From contig DASZMV010000018.1 of the NCBI GenBank assembly GCA_035551675.1, positions 120,504-184,503 of the forward strand: DNA of 64,000 nucleotides, read 5' to 3'. The notes under the pieces were generated by a model. It had not been told where the DNA came from. It saw only the letters and a list, made by a program, of their open reading frames with translations, and searched no databases. The position numbers and the translations under genes were made by a program. Within the stretch, counting starts at the first letter, position 1. Each line of letters begins with the position of its first letter. Positions 25,560 to 34,174 of the stretch are shown here, in pieces. This stretch comes from JAFECT01 sp035551675. Its GTDB lineage: Bacteria > Pseudomonadota > Alphaproteobacteria > Caulobacterales > Caulobacteraceae.

Positions 25560-26528
25560 TTGACCGCCAAGATGTCATCTCTGGGGACGGCCGAAGCCTC
25601 CCTCTTGCCCGAGGCGGGCCTGAGCGCCGAGCGGCTGACCCACCTGCAGCGGCTGGAGGCCGAGAGCATCCACATCCTGCGCGAGGTGGTGGCCGAGTGC
25701 GAGCGGCCGGTCATGCTCTATTCGATCGGCAAGGACAGCGCCGTGATGCTGCACCTGGCGCGCAAGGCCTTCTATCCCCAGCCGCCGCCGTTCCCGCTGC
25801 TGCACGTCGACACGACGTGGAAGTTCAAGGCCATGTACGAACTGCGGGACAAGATGGCCCGCGACGTCGGTTTCGAACTGCTCGTCTACAAGAACCCGGA
25901 AGCGGTGGAGAAGGGGATCAATCCGTTCGACCACGGCTCGGCCTTGCACACCGACATTTGGAAAACTCAAGGGTTGAAGCAGGCGCTGGATCACTACGGC
26001 TTCGACGCGGCCTTCGGCGGCGCGCGGCGCGACGAGGAGAAGAGCCGCGCCAAGGAGCGCGTGTTCTCGTTCCGCTCGGCGCAACATCGGTGGGACCCGA
26101 AGAACCAGCGACCGGAGCTTTGGCGTCTGTACAACGCCAAGAAGCACAAGGGCGAGTCGATCCGGGTGTTTCCGATCTCGAACTGGACCGAACTCGACAT
26201 CTGGCAATACATCCACCTCGAAAACATCGAGATCGTGCCGCTGTATTTCGCGGCAGAGCGGCCGGTGGTCGAGCGCGACGGCACGCTGATCATGGTGGAC
26301 GACGACCGTATGCGCCTGAAGGACGGCGAAGTCCCGATGATGAAGAAGGTGCGGTTCCGGACGTTGGGTTGCTACCCGCTGTCGGGCGCGGTGGAGAGCG
26401 AGGCCGACACACTGACCGGTGTCATCCAGGAGATGCTCTTGACCACCACGTCGGAGCGCCAGGGCCGGATGATCGACCACGACCAGGCCGCCTCGATGGA
26501 GAAGAAGAAACAGGAGGGTTATTTTTGA
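25560..26528 (+). CDS. cysD: Sulfate adenylyltransferase subunit 2
   Basis: This is a 322-aa protein of the ATP pyrophosphatase class. With CysN it makes adenosine 5'-phosphosulfate from ATP and sulfate. The PP-loop is YSIGKDSAVMLHLARKAF near residue 55, and FGGARRDEEKSRAKER is also typical. A TTG start at 25560 has AGGA 8 nt upstream; ATG at 25572 is the alternative. The stop overlaps the cysNC start by one base. Confidence 0.95.
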   Translation: MTAKMSSLGTAEASLLPEAGLSAERLTHLQRLEAESIHILREVVAECERPVMLYSIGKDSAVMLHLARKAFYPQPPPFPLLHVDTTWKFKAMYELRDKMARDVGFELLVYKNPEAVEKGINPFDHGSALHTDIWKTQGLKQALDHYGFDAAFGGARRDEEKSRAKERVFSFRSAQHRWDPKNQRPELWRLYNAKKHKGESIRVFPISNWTELDIWQYIHLENIEIVPLYFAAERPVVERDGTLIMVDDDRMRLKDGEVPMMKKVRFRTLGCYPLSGAVESEADTLTGVIQEMLLTTTSERQGRMIDHDQAASMEKKKQEGYF

Positions 26529-28432
26529 TGGCCCACGTTTCCGATCTCATCGCCACCGACATTGACGCGTACCTGGAGGCGCATCAGCACAAGTCGCTGT
26601 TGCGGTTCATCACCTGCGGGTCGGTGGACGACGGCAAGTCGACGTTGATCGGACGGCTGCTCTACGACTCGAAGATGATCTTCGAGGACCAGATGGCGGC
26701 GCTCGAAGCGGACTCCAAAAAGGTCGGTACCCAGGGCGGGGAGATCGACTTCGCCCTGCTGGTCGACGGCCTCGCGGCGGAACGTGAACAGGGCATTACC
26801 ATCGACGTCGCCTACCGCTTCTTCTCCACCGACAAGCGCAAGTTCATCGTCGCCGACACGCCGGGGCACGAACAGTACACCCGCAACATGGTCACCGGCG
26901 CTTCGACCGCCGACCTTGCGGTGATCCTGATCGATGCGCGCAAGGGCGTGCTCACCCAGACGCGGCGTCACTCGTTCCTGGTCTCGCTGATCGGTATCCG
27001 CCACGTGGTGCTGGCGGTGAACAAGATGGACCTGGTGAACTGGTCGCGCACCATCTACGAGGACATCGCGTCCAACTACGCGGCCTTCGCGCGCAAGATC
27101 GGCATCGACAACGTCGTCACCATCCCGATCTCGGGCCTGAAGGGCGACAACATCGCCTTCAAGAGCGAACGCACGCCCTGGTACAAGGGCCCGGCGCTTA
27201 TGGACCACCTCGAAACGGTTTCCCTCGACGAGGACCGGCTGAAGCGTGAGCCGTTCCGCATGCCGGTCCAGTGGGTGAACCGCCCCGACCTCGACTTCCG
27301 CGGTTTCGCGGGGCTGATCGCGGCGGGGTCGGTGATGCCGGGCGACGCGGTGCGCGTCTGTCCGTCGGGGCGGACGTCGACGGTGGAACGCATCGTGACC
27401 TGGGACGGCGATCTCGACCACGCGGTGGCCGGACAATCGGTCACCCTCACGCTCGCCGACGAGATCGACGTGTCGCGCGGCGACGTGCTCGCAGCCGCCG
27501 ACAATCCGCCGGAAGTCGCCGACCAGTTCGAAACGACGCTGGTCTGGATGTCGGACGAAGAGCTGCTGCCCGGGCGTCCCTATTGGCTGAAGCTCGGGAG
27601 CAAATTGGTTTCCGCCCAGGTCACCGAGATCAAACACAAGATCAACGTGAACACGCTGGAGGAGCTTGCGGCCAAGACCCTGGAGCTGAACGAGATCGCC
27701 GTCTGCAACGTCGCGCTCGACCAGCCCATCGCCTTCGATGCGTACGAGGACAACCGCGATCTCGGCGGTTTTATCCTGATCGACCGGATGACCAACGCTA
27801 CGGTGGCGGCCGGAATGATCCGCTTTGCGCTGCGCCGGTCGCACAACATCCACTGGCAGGCGCTGGACCTGACCCGCGCTGCGCGCGCGCAGCAAAAGCG
27901 CCAGCGTCAGGCCGTCTTGTGGTTCACCGGCCTGTCCGGCGCCGGCAAGTCGACCATCGCCAACATCCTCGAGAGGAAGTTGCACGCCGAAGGGCGGCAC
28001 ACCTATATTCTCGATGGCGACAACGTGCGTCACGGCCTGAACAAGGACCTGGGTTTCACCGACGCCGACCGGGTGGAGAACATCCGCCGCGTCGCCGAGG
28101 TCGCCAAGCTGATGGCCGACTCGGGCCTGATCGTGATCGTCTCCTTCATCTCGCCGTTCCGCGCCGAGCGCGACATGGCGCGCCAACTGATGGAGGACGG
28201 CGAGTTCTTCGAGGTCTATGTCGACACGCCGCTGGCCGTCGCCGAAAAACGCGACGTGAAGGGCCTGTACAAGAAGGCGCGCGCGGGCAAGCTGAAACAC
28301 TTCACCGGCGTCGACAGCCCCTACGAGGCGCCCGAGAACGCGGAAATCACCGTCGACACCTCGAAGATGAGCGCCGAGGCCGCCGCGGACGCGGTGCTGC
28401 AGTCGCTAAAGGACCACAAGATCGTCGACTGA
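26528..28432 (+). CDS. cysNC: Bifunctional sulfate adenylyltransferase subunit 1 / APS kinase
   Basis: This is a 634-aa fusion. The N-terminal CysN GTPase (about residues 25-440) shows GSVDDGKSTLIGRLLYDS, DTPGHEQYTRN and NKMDLVNW and powers APS formation. The C-terminal CysC (about 455-634) shows the P-loop FTGLSGAGKSTIAN and DGDNVRHGLNKDLGF and phosphorylates APS to PAPS. This NodQ-like fusion is common in Alphaproteobacteria. PAPS feeds assimilation and also sulfotransferases, one of which is encoded at 29946 nearby. It overlaps cysD as TGATG. Confidence 0.96.
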   Translation: MAHVSDLIATDIDAYLEAHQHKSLLRFITCGSVDDGKSTLIGRLLYDSKMIFEDQMAALEADSKKVGTQGGEIDFALLVDGLAAEREQGITIDVAYRFFSTDKRKFIVADTPGHEQYTRNMVTGASTADLAVILIDARKGVLTQTRRHSFLVSLIGIRHVVLAVNKMDLVNWSRTIYEDIASNYAAFARKIGIDNVVTIPISGLKGDNIAFKSERTPWYKGPALMDHLETVSLDEDRLKREPFRMPVQWVNRPDLDFRGFAGLIAAGSVMPGDAVRVCPSGRTSTVERIVTWDGDLDHAVAGQSVTLTLADEIDVSRGDVLAAADNPPEVADQFETTLVWMSDEELLPGRPYWLKLGSKLVSAQVTEIKHKINVNTLEELAAKTLELNEIAVCNVALDQPIAFDAYEDNRDLGGFILIDRMTNATVAAGMIRFALRRSHNIHWQALDLTRAARAQQKRQRQAVLWFTGLSGAGKSTIANILERKLHAEGRHTYILDGDNVRHGLNKDLGFTDADRVENIRRVAEVAKLMADSGLIVIVSFISPFRAERDMARQLMEDGEFFEVYVDTPLAVAEKRDVKGLYKKARAGKLKHFTGVDSPYEAPENAEITVDTSKMSAEAAADAVLQSLKDHKIVD

Positions 28433-28444
28433 CGGAGGTACCAA

Positions 28445-29140
28445 ATGAGCGGACGCGTCGTCGCCATCACCGGAGCCTTCGGCGCGCTCGGCCGCGCGGT
28501 CGCGATGGAAGCCGTCACGCGCGGCTGGTCGGTCGCGGCGCTGGATTTCGCGCCGGCGCCGCCTGCCGAGCTGGAACAGGCATTGGCGAGTGGCGGGCTT
28601 GCGCTCGGCCACATCGATCTGACCAAAGCCGACGACGCCCGACGCGCGATCGAAACGGTGATCGAGCGGTTCAGCCGGCTCGACGCCTTGTTGAACATAG
28701 CCGGCGGCTTCGTCTGGCAGACTGTGGCCGAAGGCGACCCGGCCGCGTGGTCACGCATGTTCACGATGAACGTGGAGACCTGCGCCAACGCCTGCCGCGC
28801 CGCCCTGCCCCACCTGATCCGCTCAGGCTCCGGCCGCATCGTCAACGTCGGCGCGTTCGGCGCCCTGAACGCCGCCGCCGGCATGGGCGCCTACGCCGCG
28901 TCGAAGTCCGGCGTGCACAAGCTGACCGAAAGCCTAGCGCAGGAAACCAAAGGCCAGGTCACCGTCAACGCGGTGCTGCCCTCGATCATCGACACGCCCG
29001 CGAACCGCAAGGACATGCCCAATGCGGATTTTTCCAAGTGGGTCGCGCCGAAGGATTTGGCGAACGTGCTGCTGTTCCTGGCGTCGGACGAAGCGGGCGC
29101 GGTGACCGGAGCGCTGATCCCGGTGACGGGCGGGGTCTGA
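28445..29140 (+). CDS. Short-chain dehydrogenase/reductase
   Basis: This 231-aa NAD(P) oxidoreductase has the cofactor motif AITGAFGALGRAV at the N-terminus, LLNIAGG as the NNAG equivalent, and the catalytic pair in YAASKSGVHKL, with a Gly/Ala where the usual Ser could be (IVNVGAFGALNA). The usual catalytic Ser is therefore uncertain. It starts 12 bp after cysNC with a good GGAGG and is coupled to the next gene. The substrate is unknown. Confidence 0.88.
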   Translation: MSGRVVAITGAFGALGRAVAMEAVTRGWSVAALDFAPAPPAELEQALASGGLALGHIDLTKADDARRAIETVIERFSRLDALLNIAGGFVWQTVAEGDPAAWSRMFTMNVETCANACRAALPHLIRSGSGRIVNVGAFGALNAAAGMGAYAASKSGVHKLTESLAQETKGQVTVNAVLPSIIDTPANRKDMPNADFSKWVAPKDLANVLLFLASDEAGAVTGALIPVTGGV

Positions 29141-29775
29141 TGATCACCGAAATTCTTCCGTCGCTGTTCGTGATCGGGCCGAAGCGAAAGGCGCCGCACA
29201 CGCCGGTGACTTATCTGCTGAGGCGCGCGGCAGGAAGCATCCTCCTGGCCACCAAGGCGGACCTCGCCGGCGCAGAGGCGGGGATCAAAAAGTTGGGCGG
29301 CGTCGCGCACGTGTTGCTCGGCGACCGGCATCATGCGCTGCCGCACACTCAAGCCTTCGCCGAACGTCTGGGCGTCGGCCTTACCTGCAGCGATGTCGAG
29401 ACCAAGGCATTGAAGACGAAGGGTGTCGCGGTGACGCACACTCTCCCCTGTCGCGCGGCCGCGTTCGCGCCGGATTTCGAAATTATCCCGACGCCGGGTC
29501 ACACGCCGGGCGCGCTGTCGTATATCTGGACGCATGACGGCGAGCGACGTTTGTTCATCGGCGACACGCTCGTTCCGGTGGACGGCGCCTGGCGCTATTG
29601 GGTCACCAAGCCGAACCTTGCAAAAATGCGCGAGACGGTGCGTGCTCTAGCGAAGGTGAAGTTCGACGTGATCTTGTCGAACTCCTTTGCGGCGAAACCG
29701 AACGCGTGGTTCGAGATGAACGCGCGCGATCGCTTAGCGATGTTCAAGGCGCTCGACGCGGAACTATCCCTCTAA
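29140..29775 (+). CDS. Metallo-beta-lactamase-fold protein with altered metal site
   Basis: This 211-aa protein begins at an ATG overlapping the SDR stop. The fold is recognisable from IIPTPGHTPGALSYIW and RRLFIGDTLVP. However, the usual H-x-H-x-D-H is replaced by LLGDRHHALPH, and the final His (normally in a G-H-x-x loop) is missing from LSNSFAAKP. It may bind one metal or none. The stop codon lies inside a 20-bp direct repeat. Confidence 0.75.
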   Translation: MITEILPSLFVIGPKRKAPHTPVTYLLRRAAGSILLATKADLAGAEAGIKKLGGVAHVLLGDRHHALPHTQAFAERLGVGLTCSDVETKALKTKGVAVTHTLPCRAAAFAPDFEIIPTPGHTPGALSYIWTHDGERRLFIGDTLVPVDGAWRYWVTKPNLAKMRETVRALAKVKFDVILSNSFAAKPNAWFEMNARDRLAMFKALDAELSL

Positions 29776-29931
29776 ATCCGCCCGTCCCCGTCTCTCTAAA
29801 TCCGCTCGTCCCCGCGAAAGCGGGGATCCAGGCGTTTTCCGCCGATCCAAGCGATTTTTCGGCGAAGGTCTGCGCACGAGGGCGCGGGCAACAAAAAAAC
29901 CTGGGTTCCCACTTTTCGCGGGGATGAGCGG
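29770..29931. repeat. REP-like inverted repeat plus 20-bp direct repeat
   Basis: A direct repeat CTCTAAATCCGCCCGTCCCC occurs at 29770-29789 and again, with one change, at 29794-29813; the first copy contains the stop codon of the upstream gene. From 29801 to 29832 and 29900 to 29931 there is an imperfect inverted repeat built on CCCCGCGAAAGCGGGGAT. This is the form of the CCCGCGAAAGCGGG extragenic palindromes seen in many Proteobacteria. It lies between convergent genes. Confidence 0.65.
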
Positions 29932-29945
29932 AAATAAGGAAGTGT

Positions 29946-30872
29946 TCAGGCGGCCAGGGGTTCGCTGGTCGCCATCTCGCCCGTCGCCAGCCAGTGCGCG
30001 CATTCCGGCCCGAGCTCCTCCAGTGCCTTGGCCTCGTACATCGCCGACTCTTCCGGCGAGAGGACGTCCTTCCAGCGGCCGTTGACGCCCTTGAAGATGA
30101 AGCTGTCGGCGCCGCCGTTGAAGATGGCGCCGCCGAGCGGGGACACCTGGGCCGCGTGGGCCTTCATCCAGGCGAAGGTGCAGTGCTCGAGGATCTCGGG
30201 CCACACAGTCGCATCGACGTCGACATCGAGGAAGTCGGCGATGGCTTTGATCTCGCCTTCGGGGTCGACCTTCAGCCGCGCGAAATGCACCATGTGCAGG
30301 TTCGGCAGGTTCCGCGCCGCGTACCAGCTGCGGACGTTGTCCCAGAACGACCAGAACGGTTGCCCGTCATGCTCGACCCAGTTGCGGAAATAACGGCGGA
30401 TGTCGGGGTCGGGCGGCTCGATCTTGGGGCCGACCAGACCGGGCGTATTGTTCAGCCTGTCGTACCACATGTCATTGGCCGAAGCGTGGTGGTTGTACAT
30501 GCTGAAGATCACGTCGCGGCCGTCGCGCGCGACGTAGAGATATTTGGCCTTGGGCGAATAGACCAGCGCGTCGAGCGGCAGGTGCGTCTTGACCACGCGG
30601 CGGTGCGTCTGAGCCTCGAGTATGTCCAGGAGCTCGGGCGGCATGATGCGCAGGTCGACCCAGGGCGAAATGTGCGAGATCTCGATCGACGGATCGCCGC
30701 CGTAGAGCAGTTGCCCCACGATGTGCTGGGTCCAGGTGGTGCCCGACTTGCCGTAGGTCGACACGATCACGTCGTCGTCGCGGAACTTGAAACGGTCCCA
30801 GACGGTGGAATCCATGTGGTGATTGTGCAGCTGGCGCGTCTTCTGCGGCCACGCGATATCGGTCGCGGTCAT
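29946..30872 (-). CDS. Sulfotransferase domain protein (aryl/alcohol sulfotransferase-like)
   Basis: This 308-aa protein uses PAPS to sulfate an alcohol, phenol or lipid. The 5'-phosphosulfate loop is YGKSGTTWTQ near residue 40, and the 3'-phosphate site is VARDGRDVIFSMYNH near residue 118. The His in VKTHLPLD fits the catalytic base region. A C-terminal FKGVNGRWKDVLSPEE resembles the GxxGxWK motif. A strong GGAGGG precedes the ATG. It lies close to cysDNC, which makes the co-substrate, although on the other strand. Confidence 0.92.
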   Translation of the reverse strand: MTATDIAWPQKTRQLHNHHMDSTVWDRFKFRDDDVIVSTYGKSGTTWTQHIVGQLLYGGDPSIEISHISPWVDLRIMPPELLDILEAQTHRRVVKTHLPLDALVYSPKAKYLYVARDGRDVIFSMYNHHASANDMWYDRLNNTPGLVGPKIEPPDPDIRRYFRNWVEHDGQPFWSFWDNVRSWYAARNLPNLHMVHFARLKVDPEGEIKAIADFLDVDVDATVWPEILEHCTFAWMKAHAAQVSPLGGAIFNGGADSFIFKGVNGRWKDVLSPEESAMYEAKALEELGPECAHWLATGEMATSEPLAA

Positions 30873-31007
30873 GGCAATCCCTCCCTGCCGCCGCGATAAC
30901 GAACACGGGGCGGCGAAAGGTCAAGCCGTTTCTAGGCACCTATTGCTAGGCTGATCTTCCGGCGCCCCCATGCGACTTTGGCCACAGCCCTGGGCAAAAG
31001 CGCCGGC

Positions 31008-31589
31008 TCAGGAGTGGTTCGCGTCAGCCAGAAGGACTTCCGTATTGTGGGTCAGCGGAATGACGACATCCGCCGACGACAGGATTTCGCCGCTATCCGC
31101 CTTGAGGAGTCTCATGTTCAGATATAGCTCGTTGCCGCCGACGGCATAGGTTCCAGCGACCACAGCCTGCGCGTTCACTGCATCACTAGCGCGGACGGCT
31201 TCCTGACTCAGGACGATCTCTCCCGTGCCGGGAGCGACCGCGAGAGCTCGCATATAGGTCACGTCTTTCACGAGATAGCCGCGCTGAGAGAGACGATTTG
31301 CAATCAGTTGGGAGGCCAAGCGGCCAAACGTGGAGGACTGATTGTAATTGTCGACCGACACCATCGTCGCGACGATGATGGGTCTGTCTTTAGCGAGGAC
31401 ACCGGCGCGATCCGCCATGGCCTGCGCCCCCAGGTAGACGATCTGCCCGAGATCATTCCCTGTCGGCGGCCCCGAGGCCGTAGGCGTCGCCCGCGAACTC
31501 GTCTCGCCCTCAATGGCCGCACAGCCAGTCGCCAGCACCGACAGGCACACAGCTGCAAGAGATACGAGTGATTTTTGCATGAGTCTCAT
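31008..31589 (-). CDS. FlgO-family outer membrane lipoprotein
   Basis: This 193-aa protein has a signal and lipobox LSVLATGCAAIEG. The mature domain follows FlgO: PIIVATMVSVDNYNQSSTFG, RLASQLIANRLSQRGYLVKD, then EAVRASDAVNAQAVVAGTYAVGG (split by the predicted turn). FlgO is linked to flagellar stability in Vibrio, but no flagellar gene is nearby here. ATG at 31589 has GAGG upstream. The gene and its upstream neighbour have lower GC than the rest of the window. Confidence 0.75.
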   Translation of the reverse strand: MRLMQKSLVSLAAVCLSVLATGCAAIEGETSSRATPTASGPPTGNDLGQIVYLGAQAMADRAGVLAKDRPIIVATMVSVDNYNQSSTFGRLASQLIANRLSQRGYLVKDVTYMRALAVAPGTGEIVLSQEAVRASDAVNAQAVVAGTYAVGGNELYLNMRLLKADSGEILSSADVVIPLTHNTEVLLADANHS

Positions 31590-31596
31590 CTGAACC

Positions 31597-32343
31597 TCAC
31601 CGATAACCCTTCACCACCGGCAGCGATACGACTGGAAGTGCTTCCGCGCGCATCGTTTGAGGCGCGTTGGCTGGAAGCTGTGACCAGTAGAACGGAAGGT
31701 CGGTAGGCTGGACGTAAAAGGACTCTGAATTGATGTAGTGCAGCCGGCTATCGTCCTGAACGGAAACGGTCAGCACCACTTCAGCGCGGGTAGTGTCGTT
31801 CATAGCCGCGAGCACGTCGAAGATGGGACCCGCGACGGCGCCGGCGCCCACAGCAGTGTCATAGCTAGAGATGTGTCTCAGCTGCGAGCCGACAGCATAC
31901 ACCGACGTGTAGAAACTCGCGTAGTCGACGAGCCGCTTCTCGTTTCCGCGCCAGTTTCCATAGAGGAAGGTCTGAACATTAAAATTCAATACGACCGCGT
32001 CAGCCGACGACTCCATGACTTGGAAGCCGTGTTCACTAAGGGACTGCTCGAGGTACTGTCTATATGCCATTGCGAAAGGCATATCGGACGGGCCCGGCGC
32101 AACGAACACCCGCGGTTTCGACGTCAGTTGCGAACTCGGAAGTCGCTCAACCGCTCGGACGGCAAGCCGCTGCCAGTCACTCGCGTGCTCGGCCTTGTAC
32201 TGAAACGTGGGCAGGTTCGGATGGACGAGCGGCGCGGCGCAGCTCGTCAAGGCGAGCAAGACAAGACCGAGAACGCTCGCGTGCGCGACGACACGGCCGC
32301 GCGACCACAGCCCCGCCCGCCCGGACGGTTGACAAAACTTCAT
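31597..32343 (-). CDS. Putative lipoprotein, partner of the FlgO-like gene
   Basis: This 248-aa protein has an N-terminal basic stretch, a hydrophobic segment and LLALTSCAAP, a lipobox. The mature part is mixed alpha/beta, with FVAPGPSDMPFAMAYRQYL and VVLTVSVQDDSRLHYINSE. I do not recognise a family. It ends 7 bp before the FlgO-like gene, so they form one unit in the lower-GC patch. Confidence 0.65.
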   Translation of the reverse strand: MKFCQPSGRAGLWSRGRVVAHASVLGLVLLALTSCAAPLVHPNLPTFQYKAEHASDWQRLAVRAVERLPSSQLTSKPRVFVAPGPSDMPFAMAYRQYLEQSLSEHGFQVMESSADAVVLNFNVQTFLYGNWRGNEKRLVDYASFYTSVYAVGSQLRHISSYDTAVGAGAVAGPIFDVLAAMNDTTRAEVVLTVSVQDDSRLHYINSESFYVQPTDLPFYWSQLPANAPQTMRAEALPVVSLPVVKGYR

Positions 32344-32635
32344 CTCAAAATGCCCCCGACAGTAAGAGCAAAAAGCTCAAAGTCGGAAGACACCATGGTT
32401 GAAAACCAACGCTATGCCAAGCTTCTGCGAAGCGCGCACTGATCCACGTCATACCTAAATATTGGTATAGACGGCTACTTAGTCTTTGATTCAAAGGAAT
32501 TTTAGATTCCAGCTCGAAGCTTGAAAAAAGCGAGTTGTACTCGTGGGCGCGTTTTATTGAGCGATTATTCTCAATCACAATTGATGCGTGCTCCGGAAAT
32601 TTAGTCGATAGCCTCCTTGCTCGCCAACCAGAACG
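32344..32635. other. AT-richer non-coding region with possible promoter/operator
   Basis: About 290 bp without a convincing gene and clearly richer in A+T than its surroundings. It lies upstream of the lipoprotein pair (leftward) and downstream of the leftward PLP decarboxylase, so it should hold the promoter of the lipoprotein pair. An inverted repeat ATACC-8 bp-GGTAT at 32451-32468 could be a regulator site. A tiny 15-codon frame at 32395-32442 has no support. Confidence 0.4.
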
Positions 32636-34048
32636 TTAAATGTGTGTCTCACGCCGCATGGCCGACCACAGGGCTTCGACGTCGGCGCGGTCGGTGGCGA
32701 GGGCGCCGATGGAGATGCGGACCATCCAGCGGCCGTCGAGCACGGCGGGCGTGACCCAGGCTTCGCCCGAGGCGTTCAGCCGGTCGGCCCAGGCGCGGGT
32801 GTGGGCGTCGAGCGCTTCGCCCTCGAGGCCATCGGGCTCGTGACGCACGCAGACGGTCTGCAGTTTCACCGGGGCCACGACGCGCCATCCGGGTGCGGCT
32901 TCGACTTCGCGCGCGAACCATTGCGCATTCTCGAGATCGCGGCGGAGGCGCGCCTGCAGGCCCTCGACGCCCTGTTCGCGGATCACGAACCACAGTTTCA
33001 ACGCGCGGAAGCGGCGGCCGAGCGGAATGCCCCAGTCCCGATAGTTCTTCACCTCCGCGTCGCGGTCGGAGTGCAGGTAGCTGGGGTTGGTCGACATCAC
33101 CCGGATCAGGTGTTCGGGGTCGCGCACGAAATAGAGGGTGCAGTCGAAGGGGACGCCCAGCCACTTGTGGGTGTTGACGATGATCGAGTCCGCCAGCTCG
33201 ATGCCGTCGAACAGGGGGCGCATCTCGGGAAGGATCAAAGCGCTGCCGGCCATGGCCGCGTCGAGGTGCAGCCAGACGCCGTGCTTGCGCGCGATGGCGC
33301 CGATCGCGGCGAGCGGATCGAAGGCGGTGACCCCAGTGGTGCCGCTGGTCGCGACGATGGCGCAGGGATTTACGCCGCGCGCGATGTCTTCCTCGATCAT
33401 CGCCTCCAGCGCGTCGGGCCGCATGGTGTGGTCCGCGTCGGTGGGAACCTGGCGCACGTGGTCGCGGCCGAAACCCGCCAGGGCCGCGGCCTTGTCGACG
33501 GAGCTGTGGCTGTGGGCGCTGACGTAGATCGCCAGCGGCTGAGCCTGCGCCTGCAGGCCGCCGTGCACCGCGGCATAGCCGGTGGCGCGTTCGCGCGCGG
33601 TGATGAGCGCGACCAGGGAGGCGGTGGAGGCGGTGTCCTGGATCACGCCGGTGAAGGCGTCGCTGAGGCCGCACATCTGGCGCATCCAATCGCAGGTCGC
33701 CTCCTCGATCTCGGTCAGCGCCGGCGCGGAGTTCCACGACAAGCCGATCACGCCCAGCGACGTCGACACGAAATCCGCCAGCACGCCGGCGTCGAGACCG
33801 TTGGAGGGAAACCAGCCGAAGAACCGCGGATGCTGCCATTGCACGATGCCGGGCGTGACCAGCCGGTCGAGATCGTCGATGGCGCGATCGAGCGGTTCGC
33901 CCTTTTGCGGCGGCGCGGACGGCAGGCCTGCGCGCACCTGGCCCGGTTCGACCTGGGGTCCCACGGGCCGCGACGCGATCCCCGCGCGGTAGTCAGCGGC
34001 CCAGTCGACCAGGCGGTGGCCCAGGCGGCGGAATTCTTCAGGCGTCAT
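32636..34048 (-). CDS. PLP-dependent group II decarboxylase (aromatic-L-amino-acid decarboxylase-like)
   Basis: This 470-aa protein is of normal length for the family. Key parts are WQHPRFFGWFPSN near residue 72, the substrate/cofactor region VIQDTASTASLVAL, the Asp that holds the PLP ring nitrogen in LHLDAAMAGSAL, and the PLP lysine in VNTHKWLGVPFDC near residue 305. It could act on Tyr, Trp, Phe or DOPA. A GGGAG ribosome-binding site precedes the ATG. It is divergent from the next gene. Confidence 0.93.
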   Translation of the reverse strand: MTPEEFRRLGHRLVDWAADYRAGIASRPVGPQVEPGQVRAGLPSAPPQKGEPLDRAIDDLDRLVTPGIVQWQHPRFFGWFPSNGLDAGVLADFVSTSLGVIGLSWNSAPALTEIEEATCDWMRQMCGLSDAFTGVIQDTASTASLVALITARERATGYAAVHGGLQAQAQPLAIYVSAHSHSSVDKAAALAGFGRDHVRQVPTDADHTMRPDALEAMIEEDIARGVNPCAIVATSGTTGVTAFDPLAAIGAIARKHGVWLHLDAAMAGSALILPEMRPLFDGIELADSIIVNTHKWLGVPFDCTLYFVRDPEHLIRVMSTNPSYLHSDRDAEVKNYRDWGIPLGRRFRALKLWFVIREQGVEGLQARLRRDLENAQWFAREVEAAPGWRVVAPVKLQTVCVRHEPDGLEGEALDAHTRAWADRLNASGEAWVTPAVLDGRWMVRISIGALATDRADVEALWSAMRRETHI

Positions 34049-34174
34049 GGAAACTCCCGGCGGCGTTCGTCGCTGGATATGCGCCGGCCGACAAGATTAC
34101 AAAAAAGAAATCCCGCGGGGCGCATCCGTAGGGTCTGCTGGGCCCCTCTACCCAGGAGTCCTCGGGGAGCCGTC

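Noticed and set aside
32395..32442. 15-codon frame after a GGAAG in the AT-richer gap, as a peptide signal gene
   Set aside because: Too short, no export or processing signal and no neighbouring receptor; the likelihood of chance is high.
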